Part shown: positions 9,205 through 17,427 of the stretch, piece after piece
Layout of the letters: each line of letters starts with the position of its first letter
Position numbering within the stretch: the stretch's first letter is position 1
Assembly (NCBI GenBank): GCA_030041335.1
Contig: JASHOB010000175.1
Coordinates: 17,242 to 81,241 of the forward strand
Origin: Alphaproteobacteria bacterium
GTDB lineage: Bacteria; Pseudomonadota; Alphaproteobacteria; ATCC43930; CGMCC-115725
DNA: 64,000 nucleotides
Reading direction: 5' to 3'
Program-made: the position numbers and the translations under genes
The notes under the pieces: generated by a model
Database searches by the model: none
Told to the model about the DNA's origin: nothing
Seen by the model: only the letters and a program-made list of their open reading frames with translations

Positions 9205-9903
9205 TCAGTAAATCCACGGCACGAGGCGCCAGGTGCGCGCAAAGTAATCGTCATATTCCTTCCCGAAGTGCTGGCGCAGCAACCTTTCCTCGGAGCGTAT
9301 GCGTGGAACCATAGGAATCAAGAGGAGGAGGGAGAGCAGCAGGCCCACGATCGAGCGGAAGGCGAGCGCCCAGCCGACCGCCGTGACCAGCATGCCGAGA
9401 TAGCTTGGGTTGCGGATGAGTCCATAGATGCCGCGCGTTTCGAGCTTGTGCTCGGCCTGGATCGCCACCAACCCGCTGAAACGGTCCTTCAGCACGAAAA
9501 CCGGGATGAGCCGGAGCGTGCTGCCGACGGCGCAGATAGAAACGCCGAACCAGCGCACGGCGTCGCCGTCGATGATCCAGAAGCCGACGCGGTCGGTGTA
9601 GGCCGAGAGATATGCCCCCGACAGCGCGATGACCATGAACGCGGCGAGGACCCAGCGGTCGCTTTTGTCTTCTTTCTGTCCGGAGCTCAGGCCGCTGCTT
9701 CCCGAGAACATCGCGACGACGATGAAGAAAATAGTGACCCATGCGAGCGCTTGGCGCGCAGGGTGCGCGAAGAAGGCGGTCCATCCGCCCCACCCCCAGA
9801 TGCCGAGCCCGAATTGCAGGGCAGCCGCCAAGAGACCGGTTATGAGTATTGCGATCGCAGTCCCCGGCCCGCCTGCCCTGCGCCTGGTTCCCGTTTCGCT
9901 CAC
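9205..9903 (-). CDS. Isoprenylcysteine carboxyl-methyltransferase (ICMT) family membrane protein
   Basis: About 232 residues with five or six membrane segments. The C-terminal signature is that of the ICMT/PEMT family: RGIYGLIRNPSYLGML for SAM binding, then RIRSEERLL and a final YDDYFARTWRLVPWIY. Bacterial members methylate small or lipid substrates of mostly unknown identity. I place the start at GTG 9903, just ahead of the first membrane segment; an in-frame TTG at 9930 is possible and neither has a strong ribosome site. A decayed relative lies at 27985-28566. Confidence 0.82.
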   Translation of the reverse strand: MSETGTRRRAGGPGTAIAILITGLLAAALQFGLGIWGWGGWTAFFAHPARQALAWVTIFFIVVAMFSGSSGLSSGQKEDKSDRWVLAAFMVIALSGAYLSAYTDRVGFWIIDGDAVRWFGVSICAVGSTLRLIPVFVLKDRFSGLVAIQAEHKLETRGIYGLIRNPSYLGMLVTAVGWALAFRSIVGLLLSLLLLIPMVPRIRSEERLLRQHFGKEYDDYFARTWRLVPWIY

Positions 9904-10132
9904 TTCGCCAGCCGCTCCGCCGCGCTTCAAAGATCAGGCCGACGCCAGGTTTGAAGTAGATATCGGATCGAGTCCGACTGACCCGAAGTCGACACGCGCT
10001 TGGGGCCACGCCACGTCATTGGCGCCCGAAGCGCGGTTCGGCGCCTATCGATTTGAGGCCCTCCCCCGGGCCGACGGCCGTCGGCGGCGATTGGCGGCAG
10101 GCCGGCATGCCGACGGAGCGCGACCGGCGATT

Positions 10133-11080
10133 TCAAGCGGAAGCGAGTACCGGGCTAAATAATTCGTGCAACACCCGCAATACCTGTCGGCGGCGGCCAT
10201 CGTCAGGTTCAAGAAGCGACAGGGTCATTTCTTCTGCTGCCAAGCTTTGCTCCATGGGGACGCGCAGCGCGCTTCGCACCGGGATCAACGGCATTTCGAA
10301 TATCTCGGTCGCGAGCCATTTTGGCAGGAGAACCTGCATTTCGCCCGCTTGGTTTTCCTTGACGATGTGGGCGGCTGCTCGCTCGAGCCGTTCGCGGGCA
10401 AGAAGCGAATTGGACGCATGCGGGGCGAGACGCCAGCAGATGGCACGCAGGGCGGTCGGTGTATGGCCGATATCGCGACACCAGCTTAGAAGCAGCCCAT
10501 CAAGAACCGCCGCGGGAAAGATCTGCACGCCATTGAGAATGAGATAGATTGGCCAGACTTGTTGCGGATGCATGACCGCCTGCCCAACCAAACACAGCTT
10601 GCCCTCGGCGACAGACGCTGTGCCGCGAGCGTGATAACCAAAGCCATCCCCAAGCTCGAAGCCAAGCTTGCCATCCTCCCCGTGCAGATCGAGGACGAAG
10701 GCGAACAGACGGCGCATTCCGGTGAATGAACCGTGTATCAGCAGCCACAGCCCGCCATAGAGTGCAACACTCTCGTCAAACGCCGACGCCGTGTCGGTCA
10801 CCGACGGCGAGCGGGCGGATCTTATGCCAATGCAGACGGCAAATTCGCCGAGCGGCAGGCTCCAGTCGCTACGCGAAAAATCGCCAATCTGGTGGCGCAC
10901 CAGTTCAGTCAGGCGAACAATGCTTTGCTCGCCCGGACGTACCCGGCCCGACGCCCACCGCGTCGCCACCGATTTGTCGACGCCGACCGCGTGCGCAAGC
11001 TGGACGCGGCTCAAGCTCAGCCTGTCGCACATCAAACTTAGCTTTTCGGTGAAGTGTTCGATCGTAGGAGAACGCGGCAT
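10133..11080 (-). CDS. XRE-type helix-turn-helix transcriptional regulator with unknown sensor domain
   Basis: 315 residues. A helix-turn-helix occupies about residues 8-60 (SRVQLAHAVGVDKSVATRWASG then RPGEQS), with a recognition helix typical of the XRE class. The roughly 250-residue remainder has no motif I recognise and may bind a ligand. ATG 11080 has AGGA 8 bases upstream; an in-frame start at 11158 would add 26 poorly conserved-looking residues. The gene is divergent from the diheme cytochrome that begins the quinoprotein cluster, so it is the obvious candidate local regulator. That is inference from position. Confidence 0.75.
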   Translation of the reverse strand: MPRSPTIEHFTEKLSLMCDRLSLSRVQLAHAVGVDKSVATRWASGRVRPGEQSIVRLTELVRHQIGDFSRSDWSLPLGEFAVCIGIRSARSPSVTDTASAFDESVALYGGLWLLIHGSFTGMRRLFAFVLDLHGEDGKLGFELGDGFGYHARGTASVAEGKLCLVGQAVMHPQQVWPIYLILNGVQIFPAAVLDGLLLSWCRDIGHTPTALRAICWRLAPHASNSLLARERLERAAAHIVKENQAGEMQVLLPKWLATEIFEMPLIPVRSALRVPMEQSLAAEEMTLSLLEPDDGRRRQVLRVLHELFSPVLASA

Positions 11081-11334
11081 CGCTTGGTCCTGTTCGGAGC
11101 GGACTGTGCCACTTGGCGCATGTTCCTGCACTTTACCGCAACTCGGTCCGGCGAGCACGAGTTTGTCGAGCTCAATCGTGTTGCACAGAGTGATTTGATT
11201 GTCGTTGGTGCCGCGATCGGTGGCGGCAACCGACGTGCCTCGCAGTGCAGTTCTACGCCCGTTGCCGCAACTAGGCGCCGATCATACACAAATCATAGGA
11301 TCTGAACCGTAGCAAAACTCGGGTGGAGAGCCGG

Positions 11335-11931
11335 ATGCGACCAGGCTACCGAGTGACCGGCAGCGCCGTCCTGGCGATGGTCGTTGCGGGCGGTGCGATG
11401 CTGGGGTGGGCCGCAGTTGGCCAACAGGCAGCGGCACCCCGGGACGCGAGCACCATGTTCATGCGCATCGCCACGGTGCTGCAGAGTCCGCGATGCCTGA
11501 ACTGTCACACCGTCACGGATTTCCCCCGGCAGGGCGACGACCGCCACGCGCATATCTTCCTGATATCACGCGGTCCCGACGACAGGGGCTGGCCATTCGC
11601 CCGCTGTACCTCCTGCCATGGAGACGCCAACAACGACGCCACCGGTATCCCCGGCCGGCCGGATTGGCACCTCGCGCCGCTGAGCATGGGGTGGGAAGGA
11701 TTGTCGCCCGCTCGGCTGTGTCACCGGTTGCTCGACCCGGCGGCGAACGGACATCGCTCGCCGCAACAGATCGCAGACCACATCACCCACGACCGGCAGT
11801 TCGTGGCCTGGGCCTGGTCGCCGGGCCGCAATCTTGCGGGTGTCGAGCGGTCGGTGCCGCCGATTCCTCACGATGAATTCGCACGCTTGGTCGAGCAATG
11901 GGTCGCGGCGGGAGCGCCCTGTCCGCAGTAG
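11335..11931 (+). CDS. Exported diheme c-type cytochrome
   Basis: 198 residues. An N-terminal hydrophobic signal (about 8-30) precedes the exported domain. Haem attachment sites are CLNCH at 54-58 and CTSCH at 91-95. The stretch FPRQGDDRHAH, then DATGIPG, then a closing WVAAGAPCP recurs almost identically in the C-terminal domain of the second quinoprotein (17428-19944), so the two share ancestry. The likely role is passing electrons from the quinoproteins to the respiratory chain. GGAG lies 6 bases before ATG 11335. It is followed after 29 bases by the first quinoprotein gene. Confidence 0.85.
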   Translation: MRPGYRVTGSAVLAMVVAGGAMLGWAAVGQQAAAPRDASTMFMRIATVLQSPRCLNCHTVTDFPRQGDDRHAHIFLISRGPDDRGWPFARCTSCHGDANNDATGIPGRPDWHLAPLSMGWEGLSPARLCHRLLDPAANGHRSPQQIADHITHDRQFVAWAWSPGRNLAGVERSVPPIPHDEFARLVEQWVAAGAPCPQ

Positions 11932-11960
11932 CTGTTTCACGCAAGCCCGAGGAGCAAATC

Positions 11961-13856
11961 ATGCCTTCGCGCGTCGCCTGCGTTTTCCTTGGAGGACTTC
12001 TCGCGGCATCGGTCGCGTGCCCGATGTGCGCACGCGCCCAGGCGCCCGACGAGTGGATCACGATGAACAAGGACTATTCGAGCCAGCGCTATGTCGATCT
12101 GGATCAGATCACGCCTGCGAATGTTGGTTCGCTGAAAGAAGTCTGCGAGGTTCGGATCAACGACCCGGCGGTCGCCGTCTTCACCAGTGGCCTGTTGATG
12201 GTGGGGCGGACGATCTACGTCAACACGCTGCGCGCGACATACGCCATTGATGCCGCCAGTTGCGATTTACGCTGGCGCTATCAGATCGCGTTCAAGAGGC
12301 CGGAGCACGGCGTTGCCAGCCGCGGATCCGGATACGGCGACGGCAAGATCTTCTTCGGCACGGTCGACGGCCAGCTGATCGCGCTCGATGCGGAAACCGG
12401 TAAGCCGCTTTGGGACGTCGAGAACGCAATCGGCCATGGCGAGAATTTCATCTCTGCGCCGATTGCCTGGGGCGGCAAGGTATTCCTCGGGATCGGCGTC
12501 AGCGATAACGGCATACGCGGCCGGTTCATGGCTTTCGATGCCACCACCGGCAAGGAATTGTGGCGCTGGTACACTATACCGCTCGGTAACGAGCCCGGCG
12601 CCCAAAGCTGGGGGAACAAGCCTTCGGTTCCCCCGGCCGGCGGCGGATTCTGGGCGAGCGCTTCGCTCGACCCGATGACGGGCGAGGTCTTTGCTCCCGT
12701 CGCCAATCCTTTCCCCGATTACCTCGCCGCGGTCCGCCCGGGCGCCAATCTGTACACGAACTCCATCGTGTCGTTGAACATCAGCAACGGCAAGATGAAT
12801 TGGTACCATCAAGGGGTGCCGCACGATCAGCATGATTGGGATCTCGGCACGTCGCCTACTTTGTATCGCGGCCGCAGCGGCAAGAACATGCTGGCGATCG
12901 CCGGCAAGGACGGCACGGTGCTGGGGATCGACCGCGACTCCAAGGAACTCGTGTTTCGGACGCCGGGGACCACGCGGGCGAACGACGGCCCTATCGGCGC
13001 AAACCCAGTCCTGGTGTGTCCCGGTACACTGGGCGGGGCGCAATGGAACGGTACCTCGTACAACCCTGACACCGGCACGCTCTACACCGGCATGGTGGAT
13101 TGGTGTTGGTATTATGGCGAAGTGCCCAATCCGGCCGACCCGGCTCATCCCATTCCAACGCCGGTCTGGAACTTCGCTGCGCCGCCGCGAGGCCAGATCA
13201 CCGCGATCGACGGTGAGAGCGGCGACATACTTTGGCAGTATCGTGCCGCCGGACCGGTCCTCGCCGGACTGGTGCCGACGAAGAGCGGTCTTCTGTTCGC
13301 CGGCGACGTGCGCGGCAACCTTCTCGCCCTCGACGCCCGGACCGGGGCTGTGCTCGATCGTCTTGACGCCGGAGGGGCACTCAATAACGGGTTGATCAGC
13401 TACGCGGTCGACGGCACGCAATATGTCGCCGCGGTGGTCGGTGGCGTGGCACTGAACACCGCCGGGGTGGCGGGGCCTTTGCGGGTGAGCATCTTCGGCC
13501 TGCACGGCAACGATACGCCAAAGATCGTGCGGCTCGTTCCGTTGCCGCGTCCCGGCAGCACGCGGGCCGAGCAGGCTGCAAAGGAATATGACGGGGTATG
13601 CGCTGACTGCCACGGGGTGAATGCAGCCGGCGGCACATATCCGACCCTGGAGCGGCAGACACAGCTTGCCGGCAATCCCGAAGCGCTGAAAGCGTTTCTC
13701 GCTTATGTGCCGCCACCGATGCCGCGCCTCTATCCGGGCCTCTTGAGCGACGCGGACGTCGCGCTCATTGCCGAGCATCTGAGGGTGCTTTTGACGCCGC
13801 CGTCGGCGAAGCAGGAGCCGCCGGCCGCCCAGCAAAACTCCCCGCCTCGTCCGTGA
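11961..13856 (+). CDS. PQQ-dependent alcohol dehydrogenase with C-terminal cytochrome c domain
   Basis: 631 residues. Signal peptide 1-27 ends in ARAQA. An eight-bladed propeller fills about 30-520, with blade motifs such as GKIFFGTVDGQLIALDAETGKPLW. H291-D292-W293-D294 followed by LGTSPTLY matches the active-site segment of PQQ dehydrogenases: D292 is the expected catalytic base, and D294 sits at the +2 position occupied by an Asp in lanthanide enzymes and in membrane glucose dehydrogenase. Haem site CADCH at 547-551. There is no adjacent Cys-Cys pair. GAGGAG lies upstream of ATG 11961. The substrate is unknown. No PQQ biosynthesis gene is in the window. Confidence 0.88.
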   Translation: MPSRVACVFLGGLLAASVACPMCARAQAPDEWITMNKDYSSQRYVDLDQITPANVGSLKEVCEVRINDPAVAVFTSGLLMVGRTIYVNTLRATYAIDAASCDLRWRYQIAFKRPEHGVASRGSGYGDGKIFFGTVDGQLIALDAETGKPLWDVENAIGHGENFISAPIAWGGKVFLGIGVSDNGIRGRFMAFDATTGKELWRWYTIPLGNEPGAQSWGNKPSVPPAGGGFWASASLDPMTGEVFAPVANPFPDYLAAVRPGANLYTNSIVSLNISNGKMNWYHQGVPHDQHDWDLGTSPTLYRGRSGKNMLAIAGKDGTVLGIDRDSKELVFRTPGTTRANDGPIGANPVLVCPGTLGGAQWNGTSYNPDTGTLYTGMVDWCWYYGEVPNPADPAHPIPTPVWNFAAPPRGQITAIDGESGDILWQYRAAGPVLAGLVPTKSGLLFAGDVRGNLLALDARTGAVLDRLDAGGALNNGLISYAVDGTQYVAAVVGGVALNTAGVAGPLRVSIFGLHGNDTPKIVRLVPLPRPGSTRAEQAAKEYDGVCADCHGVNAAGGTYPTLERQTQLAGNPEALKAFLAYVPPPMPRLYPGLLSDADVALIAEHLRVLLTPPSAKQEPPAAQQNSPPRP

Positions 13857-14023
13857 TGCGCGAGCGCCGAGCCACAGGGTGGCGGACGGCCATCCCGGTT
13901 TCGCTGTGCCGAAGGCGCAGCCTTGGCCGATGGAGCGACGGCGCAGCCCGCAGGGTCCGGGCGCGGTCTCTACCGTTTCCCTGCTGTCACGTCGCTGCAA
14001 TGTCTCCATTGGGGAGGACGCTG

Positions 14024-14923
14024 ATGAAGGCTCCTGTTCGCGCGATCGCGCTGGCTTTCGCGATTTTGGCGATGGTTTCCGCGCAGGCCGTCGCGGCGTC
14101 GCCGCTCGACGAGGCCATGAAAGGATACAAATACCTCCGGGGCGAGCGGCACGGCCCCATCCTGGTCATCCGCTTCTACAATCCGCCGACAAATCTGCTG
14201 TCTGCGCCAATGACCGGCGAAATCCGCGATCTGGTGCATCGGGTGGACGCCGATGCAGCGACGCGTGTGGTCATCTTCACCGGCGGCGTGCCGGATTACT
14301 TCATCCAACATTATGACACAAGTGAAATGCTGCTACCGCCCGGCGTGACTATGCCGCCGGCCCAGTTCGCCCTCAACGCGACCGACAGAACCTATCTCGA
14401 GCTCGAGGCGCTTTCGAAGCCGACCATTGCGGCCATCAACGGGCATGCCCAAGGCGGCGGCCTCGAGCTAGCCCTGGCATGCGATTTTCGCCTCATCACT
14501 GACCCGGGCGAGCTCGGATTTGGGGAGATCACCCTGGGAATGCTCCCTGCCGCGGGCGGCACCGTGCGCCTGCCGCGACTGATCGGGATCGCCCGGGCAA
14601 AGGAGATCATCATGCTGGGGAGGAACATCGATGCCGCGACGGCGGTGCGTTATGGCGTCGTGATGAAGGCGGTTCCGCCCGATCAGCTCATGCACGAGTC
14701 GATGCAACTCGCCGAGCGGCTAGCGGCTTTCTCTCCGGCCGCCCTCAAACTCATCAAGAAGGTCATGGACGCGTCTTTCAAGATGCCTTTGGAAGATGCC
14801 CTCAAGCTTGAGGACCACTCATTCGAGGCGCTGATGGGCACCGCCGAAGCACAGCGCCTGGTCAAGAGATACGTCGAACAGAATCAGCGCTGGAATGCCT
14901 CGCAGGAGGGATTGCCGCCCTGA
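14024..14923 (+). CDS. Crotonase-fold (enoyl-CoA hydratase/isomerase family) protein with a Sec signal peptide
   Basis: 299 residues. Residues 1-25 form a clear signal peptide (MKAPVRAIALAF..., AQAVA before ASPL). The rest is a normal crotonase domain: oxyanion-hole segment INGHAQGGG (138-146), E148 in GGGLEL and E168 in FGEITLG. The two glutamates are 20 residues apart, as in rat mitochondrial hydratase E144/E164, so the active site looks intact. Acyl-CoA is not expected in the periplasm, so the substrate may be a free acid or beta-diketone. GGGGAGGA precedes ATG 14024; an in-frame GTG at 13853 overlapping the upstream stop would place 57 residues before the signal and is less likely. Confidence 0.88.
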   Translation: MKAPVRAIALAFAILAMVSAQAVAASPLDEAMKGYKYLRGERHGPILVIRFYNPPTNLLSAPMTGEIRDLVHRVDADAATRVVIFTGGVPDYFIQHYDTSEMLLPPGVTMPPAQFALNATDRTYLELEALSKPTIAAINGHAQGGGLELALACDFRLITDPGELGFGEITLGMLPAAGGTVRLPRLIGIARAKEIIMLGRNIDAATAVRYGVVMKAVPPDQLMHESMQLAERLAAFSPAALKLIKKVMDASFKMPLEDALKLEDHSFEALMGTAEAQRLVKRYVEQNQRWNASQEGLPP

Positions 14924-14958
14924 ACGCGGAGAACCGAAGCGAAGGGCGGGAGGACGAC

Positions 14959-16686
14959 ATGCTCAGGCGACCTACTTCGCGAGGCCGGTCTCTACAACAC
15001 TGCTGCCTCTCCCTTGTCCTGGCGACACGGACCGGTTTCTCGCCTTTCCATGGCATCACCCTCGGCGCCGATCGAGCCGCCAGCGAAGCGCCGCAAGTCA
15101 TCTCTGCGAAGCTTCGTAACGCCCGGGTACGTCTCCAGGTTCGCGCCATTCCCGTTGGAGCGGCCGGCAGCATTCCGATTGCCGCCCCTCCCTCCCCGGA
15201 GCCACATGCTCGGTTGCGAATATTGGGCCTGTTTGCGGCACTTCTCTTGCTTCTGACACTCGTCTCCGTCGCCGCCTCTGCCCAGTCGCAACAGAACCCC
15301 CCGACGACTGCGGCGATACCAGCAACGTCGTCAACCACCGCGCCGGCTTCCGCCCTTGCGGATCCGGCATCAGGCGATGGCTCGACCGTCGGGATTGCGG
15401 CGCCACTCGCGGTCGAGAATCCTCCCGAGTACAGCGGGATTGCGCTCAATCCGCGCGCCGTCAGCGGGCTCTTTTACTCGGGCTTGCTGCAACAAGCGCT
15501 TGGCTTGAGCCCGGACTCGGCGCTCAGGATCGGTGGAATAGTCGATCTTGGCGGCAACTGGCTCGTTTCGGGCGGGCTCGATCCGCACCGGTTGTCGGGC
15601 GATTTTGCTGCCAGCTTTGGTGCCGATGTCGATATGGAAAAAGCCTTCCACATTCCGGGCGCCGAGTTCTACGCGAGCATCGGGCTCTATCAAGGCACCA
15701 ACGCCAACGGTGAAGCCGGTTCCGTTCAAGACTACGACAACCTGGCCCCCGGGATCGATTTTCACCGCACCGAGCTTTATGAGCTGTGGTGGCACCAACG
15801 TCTTTTCGACGACCGGCTGCTCATCAAAATCGGCAAGATCAATGGCACCGCCGAGTTCGACCAGGTCCTGATTCCTGTCCCGATCCCTCAAACCAACCTG
15901 CAGGATTGGACCATCAGCGACCTTTTGTATGCGCCCGTTGGTCTCAATCCGACATTGTTCGGCAGGCTGCCGGGTTCGCCGAATACCGCCTGGGGGGTGA
16001 CGGCGTCATTTTTGCCGACAAACAGCATCTACGCCTCCTATGGGCTGTTCGACGGCAACGGCGCGCGTGGCGTGCAAACCGGCCTGAATGTCGGACCCGA
16101 CTTCAACAGCTACAAATTCAACATCGGCGAGGCCGGATACGCATGGCGCCTCGGCGACGAGGGCAAGCCGGGCCGGATCGGCGTCGGCGTTTGGGGACAG
16201 ACCGGAACGCTGTTCAGCGGCAATCTGACGCCAGTCCAGGGGGCGAACGGCTTTTATGCCTTCGGGTCGCAGCGCTTGTGGTACCAGCATCCGGGCCGCG
16301 ACCCGAGCGGGCTAATCGGCTTTCTCCAATTCGGTGACAGCAATTCCTCGGCAAATATCGCGACCCGCTATGTCGGCACCGGGCTGACCGCCCTCGGGCT
16401 AATCCCGGGTCGCCCGGCCGATTCGATGGGTATCGGCCTCGCCTGGAGCAAGCTGAACTCCGGGCAGTATGCGGGCGCGATCTTCTTCCCCGACGTACCC
16501 TATCCTTATCTTTCGGCAACATCCTTCCGCTCGTCTGAGACGATGCTGCAGGCCGACTATCAGCTGGTGCTGATCCCGTACAAGCTCGTGCTGCAAGCCG
16601 CCTATACGGCGATCCCGACGCCGGGCGCGCGTCCTGGCATCCCCTGGGCAAATGCCCTGACGCTGCGCCTGGCAACCATCTTCTAA
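14959..16686 (+). CDS. OprB-family carbohydrate-selective-type outer-membrane porin
   Basis: 575 residues as read from ATG 14959. The barrel domain begins near 170 with ALRIGGIVDLGGNW, and the typical LWWHQRLFDDRLLIKIGKI stretch is near 275-295, ending in the C-terminal aromatic residue F. The signal-like hydrophobic segment (LRILGLFAALLLLLTLVSVAASA) only begins at residue 86. GGGAGGA sits directly upstream of 14959, favouring that start and an unusual 85-residue leader; a TTG at 15214 would place the signal at the very N-terminus but has a poor ribosome site. A Ser/Thr/Ala/Pro-rich linker precedes the barrel. It presumably admits the cluster's substrate. Confidence 0.85.
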   Translation: MLRRPTSRGRSLQHCCLSLVLATRTGFSPFHGITLGADRAASEAPQVISAKLRNARVRLQVRAIPVGAAGSIPIAAPPSPEPHARLRILGLFAALLLLLTLVSVAASAQSQQNPPTTAAIPATSSTTAPASALADPASGDGSTVGIAAPLAVENPPEYSGIALNPRAVSGLFYSGLLQQALGLSPDSALRIGGIVDLGGNWLVSGGLDPHRLSGDFAASFGADVDMEKAFHIPGAEFYASIGLYQGTNANGEAGSVQDYDNLAPGIDFHRTELYELWWHQRLFDDRLLIKIGKINGTAEFDQVLIPVPIPQTNLQDWTISDLLYAPVGLNPTLFGRLPGSPNTAWGVTASFLPTNSIYASYGLFDGNGARGVQTGLNVGPDFNSYKFNIGEAGYAWRLGDEGKPGRIGVGVWGQTGTLFSGNLTPVQGANGFYAFGSQRLWYQHPGRDPSGLIGFLQFGDSNSSANIATRYVGTGLTALGLIPGRPADSMGIGLAWSKLNSGQYAGAIFFPDVPYPYLSATSFRSSETMLQADYQLVLIPYKLVLQAAYTAIPTPGARPGIPWANALTLRLATIF

Positions 16687-16708
16687 CCGGACCCGGGAGG
16701 AATCGGAC

Positions 16709-17122
16709 ATGAGGCACTTGACCAGATTAACGATCAGCCTGGTGATGGCGGCATCGACCACAGCGCTTTCGGCGCAGGCGCAACAAACCAGCCCCGGCAT
16801 CGAAGGTCTCCTCGACCAAACGGTCGAAAAAAGCCAGCTGGGTCCGCGACAGGAAATGCGGGTGTTCACGACGGTGCTAGCGCCTGCAGCAAAGCTGCAG
16901 CGAAGTTATCATCCCGGAATCGAGACCTTCTACGTCCTCGAGGGTGCAATAACGGTCGAGTTTGCCGGAGAACCGCCCAAAACCGTGAAGGCGGGCGAAG
17001 CTTTGGTCGAGCCGCCTTATTCGGCGCATACCGGCTACAACCCGAGCGCCACGGAGCCAGCGAAACTGCTGAACATCTACGTCAGCAATCCAGGGGCCCC
17101 GTTCGTCGTATCGGTTCCCTAG
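16709..17122 (+). CDS. Exported small cupin-domain protein
   Basis: 137 residues. Signal peptide 1-24 (ALSAQA), then a single cupin barrel. The first motif is H-P-G-IETFYVLEGAITVEF and the second is GEALVEPPYSAHTGYNP. Of the usual metal ligands, H68, E72 and a later H can be seen, so metal binding is plausible. Its reaction is unknown; exported cupins occur as isomerases, dioxygenases or binding proteins. GGAGGA lies 6-7 bases before the ATG, and the gap after the porin gene is 22 bases, so it belongs to the same operon. Confidence 0.82.
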   Translation: MRHLTRLTISLVMAASTTALSAQAQQTSPGIEGLLDQTVEKSQLGPRQEMRVFTTVLAPAAKLQRSYHPGIETFYVLEGAITVEFAGEPPKTVKAGEALVEPPYSAHTGYNPSATEPAKLLNIYVSNPGAPFVVSVP

Positions 17123-17427
17123 AATTGTGGCGCGCTCGCTCGGACTTGGTTCAGCCGAAAGGCTTTTGACTGGCTCGACCAGGTCCTCGACCTCAGCCGC
17201 GCGAACGCCAACGCTGCCACAAGCGACAGGGCCGCGATAAAGATGCCTGACGCTCACTTACATGGTCGCCCCGCGGCAAGGCCGCGTCAGGGTTCCGCCA
17301 GCCCCGGCCGCCAAGCTCAATTTGAGGCCGAAGAGCAGCGTCAGCAGGGCGGGCCAAATCGACGACGGGGGACGCGTTGATCGCAACATACGTTCAAACG
17401 CCCTTGCTGCGTCACGGGAGACATGCC
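17123..17427. other. Gap of 305 bases before the second quinoprotein
   Basis: No convincing gene on either strand. GGGAG lies 7 bases before ATG 17428. I could not identify a clear terminator or promoter, so it is open whether the second quinoprotein is transcribed with the upstream genes. Confidence 0.4.

Noticed and set aside
12267..14009. 580-codon minus-strand frame opposite the first quinoprotein
   Set aside because: Mirror frame of a clear PQQ dehydrogenase; rich in Arg and His with no motif.
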